Shown in pieces: positions 49,176 through 58,155 of a stretch of 64,000 nt of DNA. The notes below the pieces were generated by a model. That model was given only the letters and a program-made list of their open reading frames with translations. It was not told where the DNA came from and made no database searches. Both the position numbers and the translations under genes were made by a program. Source of the DNA: Bacillota bacterium (GTDB lineage: Bacteria > Bacillota > Clostridia > Peptostreptococcales > Anaerovoracaceae); NCBI GenBank assembly GCA_030536355.1, contig JAUNQD010000008.1:1-64000 (forward strand). The letters are read 5' to 3'. Each line of letters starts with the position of its first letter. The stretch's first letter is position 1.

Positions 49176-50030
49176 ATGATGAGTAAACAACCAATAATTT
49201 ATAAATTTTTAGTAGAAAATAAGACTGAACATACAGGGATGCTGGCAGAACACGGACTGTCTATTTATATAGAAGCTGACGACAAGAAAATATTGTTTGA
49301 CGCAGGAGCTACCGATATCGTCATCCATAATGCTGAAGTTATGGGTGTTGACCTTTCAGAAGTAGATGTGGCTGCCGTGAGCCACGGACATTATGACCAT
49401 ACCGGAGGGTTTCCTGCCTTTTGCGAAAAAAATGAAAAGGCTAAGATATATATCCATAAGGATGCATTCCGTGATTCTTACGGTTTTAGAAATGGAGAAC
49501 CTGAAGACGAGAAGAGTGGCATTTGCTGGACAGAAGAAGAACGTGAAGCTTTGGAAGATCGTTTCATATTCACAGAAAGTCCTGCATACATCACGGATAA
49601 TATCTGCGTGACAGGGACTGTACCTTATGCAGAAGGAACGAATATCACAGAGAATTTCTATTTTCAAGATGAAGACGGAAATTGGCAGAAAGATGATATG
49701 TCCCATGAACAAGTGCTCGTTATAAGAGAACCTGATGGATTATACATTTTCTCAGGGTGCAGCCATAGAGGGGTCATTTCAGCCCTTGAAGCAGGTAAGT
49801 CAATGTTCCCGGGTGAAAGGGTTGCTGTATTGGTGGCAGGCATGCATCTTTACAGCGCATCTGCAGAAGACAGGGCATATGTGGTCGATCAGATGGCTGC
49901 TGAAGGGTTGGATAAGGTCATGCCGGTACATTGTACAGGCATCAAGGCCATATGTGATCTGAAGACCAAGTTGGGCGATGCATGCGTAGTAGCTGTAACC
50001 GGTGATAGTTTCAAGGGGTCTGGAGCTTGA
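49176..50030 (+). CDS. MBL-fold metallo-hydrolase
   Basis: A 284-residue metallo-beta-lactamase-fold protein. AVSHGHYDHTGGF is the metal motif, LYIFSGCSHRGVISALEAG the next metal site, and VMPVHCTGIKAICDL the last. This subgroup resembles the enzymes annotated as dihydropterin-ribofuranosyl-aminobenzene-phosphate synthases and quorum-type lactonases, whose real substrates in Firmicutes are mostly unknown. GAGGTAAT precedes the double ATG at 49176/49179. recX follows after one base. Confidence 0.9.
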   Translation: MMSKQPIIYKFLVENKTEHTGMLAEHGLSIYIEADDKKILFDAGATDIVIHNAEVMGVDLSEVDVAAVSHGHYDHTGGFPAFCEKNEKAKIYIHKDAFRDSYGFRNGEPEDEKSGICWTEEEREALEDRFIFTESPAYITDNICVTGTVPYAEGTNITENFYFQDEDGNWQKDDMSHEQVLVIREPDGLYIFSGCSHRGVISALEAGKSMFPGERVAVLVAGMHLYSASAEDRAYVVDQMAAEGLDKVMPVHCTGIKAICDLKTKLGDACVVAVTGDSFKGSGA

Positions 50031-50031
50031 T

Positions 50032-50517
50032 ATGGATATCATGGAAAAAAACATTGAAAAAGCAGCGGAACGAGCTGTATCATATATAAACATCAAACCC
50101 CGTACAGCTTATCAAGTCAAAAAATATTTGAAGGACAAAGGCTATGAAGAGGATGTTATTGCGGAGGTAACGGATCAGCTGAAAGAGTATCGTTATATAG
50201 ATGATATGGAATTTTCTTTGATGTATTTTCGTTATGGATTCGAAAAAGGGCGCGGTGTTTCCAGGATAAAACGTGAGCTTTCAGAAAAGGGCGTTTCTTC
50301 GGATATAATAGATATTGCTTATGAAGAGCTGGAGGATATACCGGATCAGTTTGAGATGGCAATGGAGATAGGGCATGGCGCAGTTGCAGGGATAGATATC
50401 AAAGAGCTTGATTTTGATACAAAACAGAAGCTTAAGGCGAAGATAGGCCGCAGACTTATGAGCCGAGGGTTTTCTTCCGATGTGGTGTACAAAGTCATTG
50501 GGAGGCTGATTGATTAA
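50032..50517 (+). CDS. recX: RecX-family regulator of RecA
   Basis: A 161-residue all-helical RecX protein that modulates RecA filaments. AAERAVSYINIKPRTAYQVKKYLKDKGYEEDVIAEVTDQLKEYRYIDD and KGRGVSRIKRELSEKGVSSDIIDIAYEEL are the repeated three-helix units. ATG 50032, one base after the MBL gene stop, has GGAG upstream; ATG 50002 lies well inside that gene. recA is not adjacent. Confidence 0.92.
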   Translation: MDIMEKNIEKAAERAVSYINIKPRTAYQVKKYLKDKGYEEDVIAEVTDQLKEYRYIDDMEFSLMYFRYGFEKGRGVSRIKRELSEKGVSSDIIDIAYEELEDIPDQFEMAMEIGHGAVAGIDIKELDFDTKQKLKAKIGRRLMSRGFSSDVVYKVIGRLID

Positions 50518-50527
50518 GAGGTGGAGT

Positions 50528-51217
50528 ATGAGCGATCAGTATTCAAGAACTGAAATGATCATAGGATCGGATGCTGTGGAAATGTTAAAGGCATCTTCTG
50601 TAATAGTCTTCGGCATCGGAGGAGTAGGAAGTTACGTTGTTGAAGGGCTTGCCAGAGCAGGCGTGGGAAAGCTTACTCTTGTTGATAATGATGTTATAGA
50701 TATCACTAATATCAACAGGCAGATACCTGCATTACACAGTACGATAGGTAAGTTAAAAGCGACAGTAATGGCGGAAAGAGTCAAAGACATCGATCCGGAT
50801 TGTAATGTGGATGCCAGGGAGTGTTTCTTTATGCCGGATACGGCAGAAACGTTTGATTTTAAGGAATATGATTATGTGGTAGATGCGATCGATACGGTAA
50901 CGGGGAAGCTGGCATTGATCGAAAAGGCATATAATGAAGGAGTGCCTGTCATTTCATCAATGGGAACGGGAAACAAGCTTGATCCGTCTCGCTTCAAGAT
51001 AATTGCCATCGAAAAGACTAAAGTATGTCCTTTGGCTAAAGTCATGAGGAAAGAATTGAAAAACCGCGGAATCAAAGGTTTGAAAGTGCTTTATTCGGAG
51101 GAAGAACCGATTAGACATGAGGGGGGAAGAACTCCCGGAAGTATTAGTTTCGTTCCGTCGGTTGCGGGGCTTATGATCGCAGGAGAAGTTATAAAAGATT
51201 TGATTACAGTCCGTTAA
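50528..51217 (+). CDS. tcdA: tRNA threonylcarbamoyladenosine dehydratase
   Basis: A 229-residue E1-like ThiF/MoeB-fold enzyme of the TcdA (YgdL/CsdL) type, which cyclises t6A in tRNA to ct6A using ATP. SVIVFGIGGVGSYVVEGLARAGVGKLTLVDNDVIDITNINRQIPAL is the adenylation core with the Arg finger, and LKVLYSEEEP and GSISFVPSVAGLMIAGEVIKDL are typical of TcdA. ATG 50528 behind GAGGTGGAG fits the family N-terminus; the upstream ATG 50510 overlaps recX. Confidence 0.93.
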   Translation: MSDQYSRTEMIIGSDAVEMLKASSVIVFGIGGVGSYVVEGLARAGVGKLTLVDNDVIDITNINRQIPALHSTIGKLKATVMAERVKDIDPDCNVDARECFFMPDTAETFDFKEYDYVVDAIDTVTGKLALIEKAYNEGVPVISSMGTGNKLDPSRFKIIAIEKTKVCPLAKVMRKELKNRGIKGLKVLYSEEEPIRHEGGRTPGSISFVPSVAGLMIAGEVIKDLITVR

Positions 51218-51293
51218 TTCGAACTGTGTTTTATTTATACTATATCCATAAGATAAACATAAGGGGTTTCATATAGAAAGGATGGTATGAATC

Positions 51294-51494
51294 ATGTTGA
51301 TAGTTGCATGGATATTTATGGGTATAGCAATTTTAGCTTCTGCACTACTTTTAGGTGACTTGAAGCGTGAAATGGAGTATAATTATATGAATGGGAGTGA
51401 AAAGTTTGCTCTAATAATTACCGAAGGAGAATACCATGGATTACAAGAAGCAGATCATAGAAAGAGTAGAGTCATTTTACCTAGATGTGGTTGA
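51294..51494 (+). CDS. Possible small membrane protein
   Basis: A 66-residue reading frame that starts with a clean membrane helix (LIVAWIFMGIAILASALLLG, residues 2-21) and then becomes charged. AAGGATGG lies 10-15 nt upstream. Its last 58 bp overlap the next gene in another frame, which is unusual, and a promoter-like element lies inside it (51355-51383). I recognise no family. It could be real, with its stop set by chance, or spurious. Confidence 0.4.
   Translation: MLIVAWIFMGIAILASALLLGDLKREMEYNYMNGSEKFALIITEGEYHGLQEADHRKSRVILPRCG
51355..51383 (+). promoter_or_regulatory. Possible promoter for the 160-residue unknown gene
   Basis: GTGACT (51355-51360), 17-bp spacer, TATAAT (51378-51383). 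A perfect -10 but weak -35. Confidence 0.4.
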
Positions 51495-51918
51495 AGAATT
51501 TAAGGAAGCAGAGATGCAGATCATCAAAGATTCCAAGTTCAAGATGATATTCAAAAAGAAGAACTATGATGGAAATATCGAGCATCTTAAGAAGTGTAAG
51601 AAGATAGCTCTTAATATAGATGTCGACGATATCGAGATCCCGTCAGATGATAAACTTGCCAAGCAGGTAGTCAAAGCATTCGAAAAATGTCTTGTGCTTT
51701 TCAATAATTTATGTGACACACATTCGAGACTTCAGATAGGACTTAAGAATAAGGCTGAAAACAAGGAAAATATGAAATTCTCCGATTACAAAGAACTGTT
51801 CCAGAAAGTCCAGACTGCCAGAAACAGTCTCAACAGCGCTCTGCATGAAATGGATATCGTTTATACTGACTTCGCATACGACGAGGATGAAGATCCAAGC
51901 ATCGAATACCTTGAATAA
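51436..51918 (+). CDS. Conserved-looking helical protein of unknown function
   Basis: A 160-residue soluble protein with no family I recognise. It is highly charged (many Lys and Glu) and predicted mostly helical: an N-terminal amphipathic helix (KKQIIERVESFYLDVVEEFK), a Lys-rich middle (KFKMIFKKKNYDGN) and a C-terminal helix pair ending in an acidic tail (DEDEDPSIEYLE). It has no signal or membrane segment. AAGGAG precedes ATG 51436. It lies 26 bp before rmuC and may share its transcript. Codon use matches the neighbours. Confidence 0.8.
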   Translation: MDYKKQIIERVESFYLDVVEEFKEAEMQIIKDSKFKMIFKKKNYDGNIEHLKKCKKIALNIDVDDIEIPSDDKLAKQVVKAFEKCLVLFNNLCDTHSRLQIGLKNKAENKENMKFSDYKELFQKVQTARNSLNSALHEMDIVYTDFAYDEDEDPSIEYLE

Positions 51919-51944
51919 TTGCAAGCAGCGATAGGGAGGTAAAT

Positions 51945-53024
51945 ATGGGAGAAATGAGTCTTATAATAATAGGGCTTTTCGTTGTGATGACAGTACTGAT
52001 AATATTATCAGTAGTGATAATCATCAAGCTGTCCTCACAGAACAATAATAACAATAACAACAGCGTTCACGATCTCAGACGGGAACTGCGCGATGAGATG
52101 GACAGATCACGTCAGGAAACTATAGATATCGTACAGCGCAGCGTTAAGAATATGGGAGATATGATCTCTCAGAACCAGAGAGAAAGCTCGGAACTCCAGA
52201 GCAGAAGGCTGATGGAACTGAACAAGCAGTTTACAGATACTCTTGAGCAAGTAACGAGAGGCCTAGGGGAAATGCAGTCTCTGGCAGCCGGTGTAGGAGA
52301 TCTTAAAAAGGTTCTGTCAAATGTCAAGACAAGGGGCATCCTGGGTGAGATCCAGCTTGCTGCCATTTTGGAACAGATACTGTCACCTGAACAGTATGAT
52401 GAAAACGTGGCAGTTACAGGCACGACCGAACGTGTAGAATTTGCTGTCAAGTTCCCGGGAGAAGGTAAGGACTTCGTTTATTTGCCTATCGATTCCAAGT
52501 TCCCGGCTGATGCATACTCAAGACTTCTTGATGCTTATGATACAGGAGACAAGATGCTTATAAAGGCTGCCAATGACGGACTTAGAACAGCCGTATTAAA
52601 GGCAGCTAAAGATATCAGCACCAAATATATAATGCCGCCTGCAACGACTGAGTTTGCCATCATGTTCCTTCCTTTTGAAGGCCTTTATGCTGAAGTGCTC
52701 AGACAAGATATCGTAGAGATGCTGCAGAGAGATTACAGAGTTACGATAGCGGGACCTACAACGATGGCGGCTATGCTCAACAGTTTCCAGATGGGATTCA
52801 GATCCCTGGCACTGCAGAAGCATTCAGGCGAAGTATGGAATACTTTAGCCAAGGTAAAAACTGAATTTGATAAATTCGGAGAAGTACTTACCAAGACTCA
52901 AACCAAGATGGAACAGGCACAGAAAGACCTGGAAACACTGGTTGGAGTGAGAACAAGAGGGATACAGAGAGCGCTTAAAAACGTATCCAACACGACAGAA
53001 TATATAGATAACTTTGATGAATAA
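51945..53024 (+). CDS. rmuC: RmuC-family DNA recombination protein
   Basis: A 359-residue protein with an N-terminal membrane helix (about 5-29), an Asn-rich linker (seven consecutive Asn), a coiled coil (about 40-105, DLRRELRDEMDRSRQETIDIVQ) and the RmuC core with LGEIQLAAILEQILSPEQYDENVAV, VYLPIDSKFPADAYSRLLDAY and TEFAIMFLPFEGLYAEVLRQD. The family restricts inversions at repeats and carries a nuclease-like fold. GGGAGG precedes the ATG. It is the first of several tightly spaced genes through deoB. Confidence 0.93.
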   Translation: MGEMSLIIIGLFVVMTVLIILSVVIIIKLSSQNNNNNNNSVHDLRRELRDEMDRSRQETIDIVQRSVKNMGDMISQNQRESSELQSRRLMELNKQFTDTLEQVTRGLGEMQSLAAGVGDLKKVLSNVKTRGILGEIQLAAILEQILSPEQYDENVAVTGTTERVEFAVKFPGEGKDFVYLPIDSKFPADAYSRLLDAYDTGDKMLIKAANDGLRTAVLKAAKDISTKYIMPPATTEFAIMFLPFEGLYAEVLRQDIVEMLQRDYRVTIAGPTTMAAMLNSFQMGFRSLALQKHSGEVWNTLAKVKTEFDKFGEVLTKTQTKMEQAQKDLETLVGVRTRGIQRALKNVSNTTEYIDNFDE

Positions 53025-53038
53025 GGAGTTTAGCATCC

Positions 53039-53761
53039 ATGAGCGTATTTGCCATAGCTGATCTGCATCTTTCATTAGCTCCGGATATAGACAAACCGAT
53101 GGATATATACGGATACAGATGGCATGATCACGTTGCACGCCTGGAAAAAAACTGGAGAGAGCTGGTAAAAGATGACGATACTGTTATCATTGCCGGCGAT
53201 ATTTCCTGGGCATTGAAACTTGAAGATGCCAAATATGACCTTGACTGGGTGGACTCATTGCCCGGTCAAAAAGTCATGTATAAGGGGAATCATGATCTCT
53301 GGTGGAACGGCATCACAAAACTCAATAAAATGTATGACTCGATAACCTTCGTCCAAAACGACTGTTTTGCGGCGGAGGATTTTGTCGTATGTGGAACCAG
53401 AGGATGGCTCACTCCTGATAATGACGATTTCAAAGAAGCCGACGAGAAAATATATAGAAGAGAACTGATGAGAATGAAAAGTTCACTTGATGCCGGAAAA
53501 AAACTGATCGATGAGATGGGTAGTAACGTTGAAATGATAGCAGTCATGCATTTTCCTCCTGTCTCCAAGGTTGCTTCGTTCTCAGGTTTTCAGCAGTTAT
53601 TTGAAGATTACGGAATAAAGCATGTCATTTATGGACATATACACGGTGAAGACGGATTCAAAAATACCATAAGAGGCAGTCACCATGGAGTAGAGTATGA
53701 TCTCATATCATGCGACTTTCTGAACTGCATACCTAAACTTATCGAAAGGAGCAGACCATGA
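53039..53761 (+). CDS. Calcineurin-like metallophosphoesterase
   Basis: A 240-residue phosphoesterase. The metal motifs are FAIADLHLSL, IIAGDISWALK, YKGNHDLWWNG, AVMHFPPVSK and VIYGHIHGED. Closest in plan to the YfcE-unlike, YkuE-unlike cytosolic group often annotated only as serine/threonine phosphatase or metallophosphatase. Its substrate cannot be deduced. It overlaps deoB by ATGA at 53758-53761, so it is coupled to nucleoside salvage, perhaps by chance. Confidence 0.92.
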   Translation: MSVFAIADLHLSLAPDIDKPMDIYGYRWHDHVARLEKNWRELVKDDDTVIIAGDISWALKLEDAKYDLDWVDSLPGQKVMYKGNHDLWWNGITKLNKMYDSITFVQNDCFAAEDFVVCGTRGWLTPDNDDFKEADEKIYRRELMRMKSSLDAGKKLIDEMGSNVEMIAVMHFPPVSKVASFSGFQQLFEDYGIKHVIYGHIHGEDGFKNTIRGSHHGVEYDLISCDFLNCIPKLIERSRP

Positions 53762-54936
53762 TAAAGAGAGTGATCCTGATGGTGCTGGACAGCCTTGGCA
53801 TGGGTGCACTTCCTGATGCAGAAAAATACGGAGATAAAAATGCTGATACTTTAGGACATATACTTGACGAATATCAGCTTGATATACCTAACCTTAGATC
53901 ATTAGGCCTTGGGAATATAGAAAAAGCTGCCGACGGCAGATTAAAGGTGGATACCCCTCAAGGCGCATTTGGGCGCTTTGCAGAAAAATCAGTCGGAAAA
54001 GATACGATCACAGGTCATTGGGAAATAGCAGGTATATATACGGAAACTCCTTTCAAGACATATCCTGAAGGATTCCCTCTGAAATTAATGGATGCTTTTT
54101 CCCGGGAAATTGGCAGAGGATGGCTGGGAAATTATCCGGCATCGGGGACCGAGATAATAGAACATCTGGGAGAACAACACGAGAAGACAGGTGATGTCAT
54201 CGTGTACACTTCTGCAGACAGTGTATTTCAAGTGGCGGCAAATATTGATGTAGTTCCATTGGAAGAACTGTATGATATATGTGAAAAGGCAAGAAATCTG
54301 CTTCAAGGCGAATATGCCTGCGGCAGAGTAATAGCAAGACCTTATATTTTGGAGAACGGTAAGAGGATAAGGACTTCTGACCGAAAAGATTATGCTGTAT
54401 CTCCTCCTGAGGATACTATGCTTGATCTTATAAAGAACGAAGGAAAAACTGTTTATGCAGTAGGTAAGATCAGCGATATATTCAACGGATGCGGAGTAAC
54501 GAAATCCGTTCATACAGACAGCAATGATGATGGAGTGACTAAAACCATCGAAGCCATAAAGCAGGATTTTGAAGGACTCATATTTACTAATCTGGTGGAC
54601 TTTGATTCTAAATTCGGACATAGAAGAGATGCTATAGGCTACGGCAAGGCAATAGAAGAGTTTGACCTCAGACTCCCTGAAATCATGGAAGCGATGAATG
54701 AAGAGGATATATTGATCCTATGTTCGGATCACGGCAACGATCCTAAGCATACAGGATGGGATCATACCAGAGAATATATCCTCGGAATCGTCGCAGGAGC
54801 AAAGATCAAGGGTGGAACTGATTTGGGTACAAGAACGTCTTTTGCGGATATAGGAGCGACCATAACCGATATTTTGACAGATGGTAAAAGTATCACATCT
54901 ATAGGTGAAAGCTTCAAAGAAGAAATCTTGAAGTGA
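53758..54936 (+). CDS. deoB: Phosphopentomutase
   Basis: A 392-residue alkaline-phosphatase-fold enzyme that interconverts ribose/deoxyribose 1- and 5-phosphates. RVILMVLDSLGMGALPDAEKYGD holds the metal Asp, VGKDTITGHWEIAG the active-site Thr, NLVDFDSKFGHRRD and LCSDHGNDPKHTGWDHTREY the C-terminal metal site. Full length. It works with the pyrimidine nucleoside phosphorylase encoded next to feed nucleoside sugars into the pentose phosphate pathway. AAAGGAG lies upstream within the phosphoesterase gene. Confidence 0.97.
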   Translation: MIKRVILMVLDSLGMGALPDAEKYGDKNADTLGHILDEYQLDIPNLRSLGLGNIEKAADGRLKVDTPQGAFGRFAEKSVGKDTITGHWEIAGIYTETPFKTYPEGFPLKLMDAFSREIGRGWLGNYPASGTEIIEHLGEQHEKTGDVIVYTSADSVFQVAANIDVVPLEELYDICEKARNLLQGEYACGRVIARPYILENGKRIRTSDRKDYAVSPPEDTMLDLIKNEGKTVYAVGKISDIFNGCGVTKSVHTDSNDDGVTKTIEAIKQDFEGLIFTNLVDFDSKFGHRRDAIGYGKAIEEFDLRLPEIMEAMNEEDILILCSDHGNDPKHTGWDHTREYILGIVAGAKIKGGTDLGTRTSFADIGATITDILTDGKSITSIGESFKEEILK

Positions 54937-54960
54937 TTATGCCTTCATAAGGAGCAACAG

Positions 54961-56265
54961 ATGAATACAGTAGAACTGATAACTAAAAAGAGAGATGGTC
55001 GAGTGCTTACGGAAGCGGAGATAGAGTACCTTGTTAAAGGATATACAGCAGGGGATATTCCCGATTATCAGATGTCAGCATTTTTGATGGCCGTATATTT
55101 CAATGGGATGACAAAGGATGAAACTGTGGCATTGACACAGATAATGAGAGATTCCGGAGATGTTGTGGATCTATCAGCAATAGATGGTATCAAAGTCGAT
55201 AAACACAGCACCGGAGGAGTTGGAGATAAGACTACTTTGATCGTTGGTCCTGTGGCTGCTGCGTGTGGAGTACCTATAGCCAAGATGAGTGGAAGAGGTC
55301 TTGGTTTTACGGGCGGTACAGTAGATAAACTGGAAGCCATACCCGGATATAAGACGTCCATATCCGAACAGGAATTCATGGATCAAGTGAATGATAAAGG
55401 TATCTCTGTTATAGGTCAGACAGGCCATATAGCACCGGCAGATAAGAAGATATATGCTCTCAGAGATGTGACTGCAACTGTAGAAAATTTAAGTTTGATC
55501 ACGGCCAGTATCATGAGCAAAAAACTTGCTGCAGGCTCTGACGCCATTTTGCTGGATGTCAAGTGCGGCAGTGGTGCGTTCATGAAGAGCCAGAAAGACG
55601 CAGAAAAACTTGCTGAGCTGATGGTAGAGATAGGAAAAGCAGATGGCAAAGAAACCATGGCAATGATAACAGACATGGAGCAGCCTCTGGGTAATGCCAT
55701 AGGCAATACCTTGGAAGTTCAGGAAGCCATCGACGTTCTCAAAAACTGCGGACCGAAGGATATTACTGAGCTTTGCATAGCATTGGCAGGAATGATGATA
55801 TACCTTGGTAAGAAGGCTGATACTCCTGAAGAAGGAATGCAAAAGGCGCAGAGAGCGCTGGAAGATGGAAGTGCTCTTGAAAAGTTCAGAGATCTTATTG
55901 AAGGCCAAGGTGGAGATACTGCTATAATCGATAATTATGCGTTAATGCCGCAAGCTGAGTTTAAGCTCGACCTTGAAGCATGGGATGATGGATACATAGC
56001 ATCCATGGATGCCATGAAGTTCGGTCTTGCATCCCAGCATACAGGTGCCGGCAGAGAGCGTAAGGAAGATGAGATAGATATGTCGGCAGGGATAGTGCTT
56101 GCCAAGAAAATAGGAGATACTGTGGCAGCAGGTGATGTGATATGCAGTATTTATGGAAATGATATGAAAAAAATCCAAAAATCATTGGAAGAAGTTAGAA
56201 ATGCTGTTAGAATAGGTATCAAGAAGCCTGAGAAGGTCGATCTAATCAAGAAAATAGTAAAGTGA
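54961..56265 (+). CDS. pdp: Pyrimidine-nucleoside phosphorylase
   Basis: A 434-residue thymidine/pyrimidine phosphorylase that releases base and sugar 1-phosphate. VDKHSTGGVGDKTTLIVGPVAAACGVPIAKMSGRGLGFTGGTVDKLE is the glycosyltransferase family 3 signature, with SIMSKKLAAGSDAILLDVKCGSGAFMK and the C-terminal lipoyl-like domain (FGLASQHTGAGRERKEDEID). It follows deoB after 24 bp. The distinction between PdpA (uridine and thymidine) and DeoA (thymidine) cannot be settled by eye; the clostridial relatives are usually Pdp. Confidence 0.95.
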   Translation: MNTVELITKKRDGRVLTEAEIEYLVKGYTAGDIPDYQMSAFLMAVYFNGMTKDETVALTQIMRDSGDVVDLSAIDGIKVDKHSTGGVGDKTTLIVGPVAAACGVPIAKMSGRGLGFTGGTVDKLEAIPGYKTSISEQEFMDQVNDKGISVIGQTGHIAPADKKIYALRDVTATVENLSLITASIMSKKLAAGSDAILLDVKCGSGAFMKSQKDAEKLAELMVEIGKADGKETMAMITDMEQPLGNAIGNTLEVQEAIDVLKNCGPKDITELCIALAGMMIYLGKKADTPEEGMQKAQRALEDGSALEKFRDLIEGQGGDTAIIDNYALMPQAEFKLDLEAWDDGYIASMDAMKFGLASQHTGAGRERKEDEIDMSAGIVLAKKIGDTVAAGDVICSIYGNDMKKIQKSLEEVRNAVRIGIKKPEKVDLIKKIVK

Positions 56266-56279
56266 GGAAATAAGGATAT

Positions 56280-57401
56280 ATGAAACGTATATTGATCGTA
56301 TTGATGATGGTAGTCTTGGCCTTTTGTTTGGCAGGGTGCGGAGAATCAAATGATGAACCTAAGACTGCCGAACTGGCAATGATAGCAGATTGTGACAAGA
56401 TAGAGGACGGATCTTTTACTCAGGCTACTTGGGAATCGGTAGAAAGCTTTGCTAAAGATAATGCACTGACTGCTAAGTGTTATAAGACGGAAGATGTCGT
56501 GGATCCGGAAGAAGCGGCAAAGGCAGCAAAAGAAGGAAAAGAAGTCAAGGGCCCTCTTACTAAGGAAGAATCATATATGAAGGCCATCGATAAGGCTGTC
56601 AAGAATAAGGCTAAACTGGTTATCATGGCCGGAAGTAATTTTGAAACTACTGTTTATTCTGCGCAGACTGCATATCCGGATATTAAATTCTTGCTTATTG
56701 ACGGTGTGCCTCATGATGCTGCACTGAATTTTGCTACGGCAGCCAATACTATAGGAGTTATATTCGCTGAAGAAGAAGCGGGATATCTGGCAGGATACGC
56801 AGTTGTTAAAGAAGGGTATAATAAGATAGGATTCATGGGCGGACAGGAAATTCCTGCAGTTAAAAGATATGGCTATGGATTCGTTCAGGGTGCTGCAGCT
56901 GCTGCAGCAGAGATGGAAAAGAAGGTAGAAATGTCGTATGTATATACGGGAACATTCGATCCTTCAAAAGATATAAGAAAGATGGCAGCAGATAAATTCA
57001 AGGACGGAACACAAGTTATCTTCGCATGCGGAGGTGCCATGGGTACATCTGTTATGGAAGCTGCTGAGAATAATGGCGGTCTCGTAGTAGGTGTAGATGT
57101 GGATCAGAGCTATCTTTCATCATCGGTTTTGACATCAGCCAAGAAAGAGATAAACGTCGTTATCAATGAGATGTTAGAAAACTATGTTGACGATAAATTC
57201 GTGGGTGGCATCGCATTCAACTATGCAGCCAAGAACGGTGGAGTATCCCTGGAAATGGATAATGCTAGTTTCGTCAAGTTCAAGGATGACGACTATAAGA
57301 AGGTATTCAGACAGCTCAAGAACGGTAAGATCCAGCTCAAGAAAGATACAGGGGTTGGTGCTGTTACCGAACTAACAGGAGAATGGGTGACCATAAAATA
57401 G
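56280..57401 (+). CDS. BMP-family nucleoside-binding lipoprotein
   Basis: A 373-residue lipoprotein. The signal peptide ends in the lipobox FCLAGC with Cys20 as the lipid site. The mature part is a periplasmic-binding-protein fold of the BMP/Med family (ADCDKIEDGSFTQATWESVESFA, VIMAGSNFETTVYSAQTAYPDIKFLLIDG, AEEEAGYLAGYAVVKEGYNKIGFMGG). Family members bind purine or pyrimidine nucleosides for ABC uptake. No permease or ATPase gene adjoins it. It ends the deoB-pdp-bmp run, so it probably delivers the substrate of the phosphorylase to an ABC transporter encoded elsewhere. An insert rich in Lys/Glu (EEAAKAAKEGKEVKGPLTKE) is notable. Confidence 0.9.
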   Translation: MKRILIVLMMVVLAFCLAGCGESNDEPKTAELAMIADCDKIEDGSFTQATWESVESFAKDNALTAKCYKTEDVVDPEEAAKAAKEGKEVKGPLTKEESYMKAIDKAVKNKAKLVIMAGSNFETTVYSAQTAYPDIKFLLIDGVPHDAALNFATAANTIGVIFAEEEAGYLAGYAVVKEGYNKIGFMGGQEIPAVKRYGYGFVQGAAAAAAEMEKKVEMSYVYTGTFDPSKDIRKMAADKFKDGTQVIFACGGAMGTSVMEAAENNGGLVVGVDVDQSYLSSSVLTSAKKEINVVINEMLENYVDDKFVGGIAFNYAAKNGGVSLEMDNASFVKFKDDDYKKVFRQLKNGKIQLKKDTGVGAVTELTGEWVTIK

Positions 57402-57403
57402 AC

Positions 57404-57422
57404 CATTATACTATTATGTGGT
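57404..57422. promoter_or_regulatory. Imperfect palindrome upstream of the tetR gene
   Basis: CCATTATACTATTATGTGG lies 30 bp before the tetR start. Only part of the arms match. It is a weak operator candidate. Confidence 0.25.
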
Positions 57423-57452
57423 AGTTAATATAAATATAGATGGAGGAAAAAA

Positions 57453-58121
57453 ATGAAATCAAAGAAGACTAGAGAGAGAATCCTGGATGCATCACTGGAA
57501 TTATTCAACAAGAGAAAAGCATCCAATGTCAGCACAGTTCAGATTTCTGCAGCAATGAGTATCAGCCCGGGAAATCTATACTATTACTACGCAAACAAAG
57601 AAGACGTTATCAGATGTTTATGGGATGAGCGTATGTCAGGAAAGCTCGATGAACTGCTGAACGGCGTGGCGGATATCAAGACTGCCGCTGATTTGCTGGA
57701 CTTTATCAAAGCTGGACTTGAGTACATGATAGAATATAGATTTTTCTATACTGAAATATCAACACTCTTTATCAATGATGAGAAACTGGTAGAGATATAC
57801 AGAGAAGCAGACAAGAAAATGAGAGATACTTTCTCGGATTTCGTTGTAAGAATGGGCGAAGAAGGTAAGTTTATCGACCATGATGAAGCTATAAGAATCA
57901 TGTCTATCCAAAATGCCGTAGCTGTAGCTGAACAGATGCTGGATCGTTACGATGTATACCTTGAAAGAGGAATAACTAAGGAAGACTTCATAGGTTTTTC
58001 CTGGTTGAGAATAATATCTACATTGGTCCCTGTTTTCGAAGACGGCATGAGAACAGAAGTAAGAGAAGAACTTAAAGCAAGAGGCTATAATAAAGAAAAA
58101 TATTTGGAATTACCAAGATAG
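57453..58121 (+). CDS. TetR/AcrR-family transcriptional regulator
   Basis: A 222-residue regulator. The N-terminal HTH is TRERILDASLELFNKRKASNVSTVQISAAMSISPGNLYYYYANKEDVIRCLWDE. The C-terminal ligand domain (about 60-222) is helical and resembles the TetR_C members near fatty-acid genes. GGAGG precedes the ATG. It lies 34 bp before the CoA-transferase gene and likely controls it, perhaps sensing an acyl-CoA. An imperfect palindrome (CCATTATACTATTATGTGG, 57404-57422) upstream could be its operator. Confidence 0.93.
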   Translation: MKSKKTRERILDASLELFNKRKASNVSTVQISAAMSISPGNLYYYYANKEDVIRCLWDERMSGKLDELLNGVADIKTAADLLDFIKAGLEYMIEYRFFYTEISTLFINDEKLVEIYREADKKMRDTFSDFVVRMGEEGKFIDHDEAIRIMSIQNAVAVAEQMLDRYDVYLERGITKEDFIGFSWLRIISTLVPVFEDGMRTEVREELKARGYNKEKYLELPR

Positions 58122-58155
58122 ATAATGCTGCAGCTCTTTTTTAGGAGGTTTCATC

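Noticed and set aside
52040-52070. Run of Asn codons in rmuC as a microsatellite or phase-variable tract.
   Set aside because: The codons vary between AAT and AAC and the length is within a linker; no pure repeat is present.
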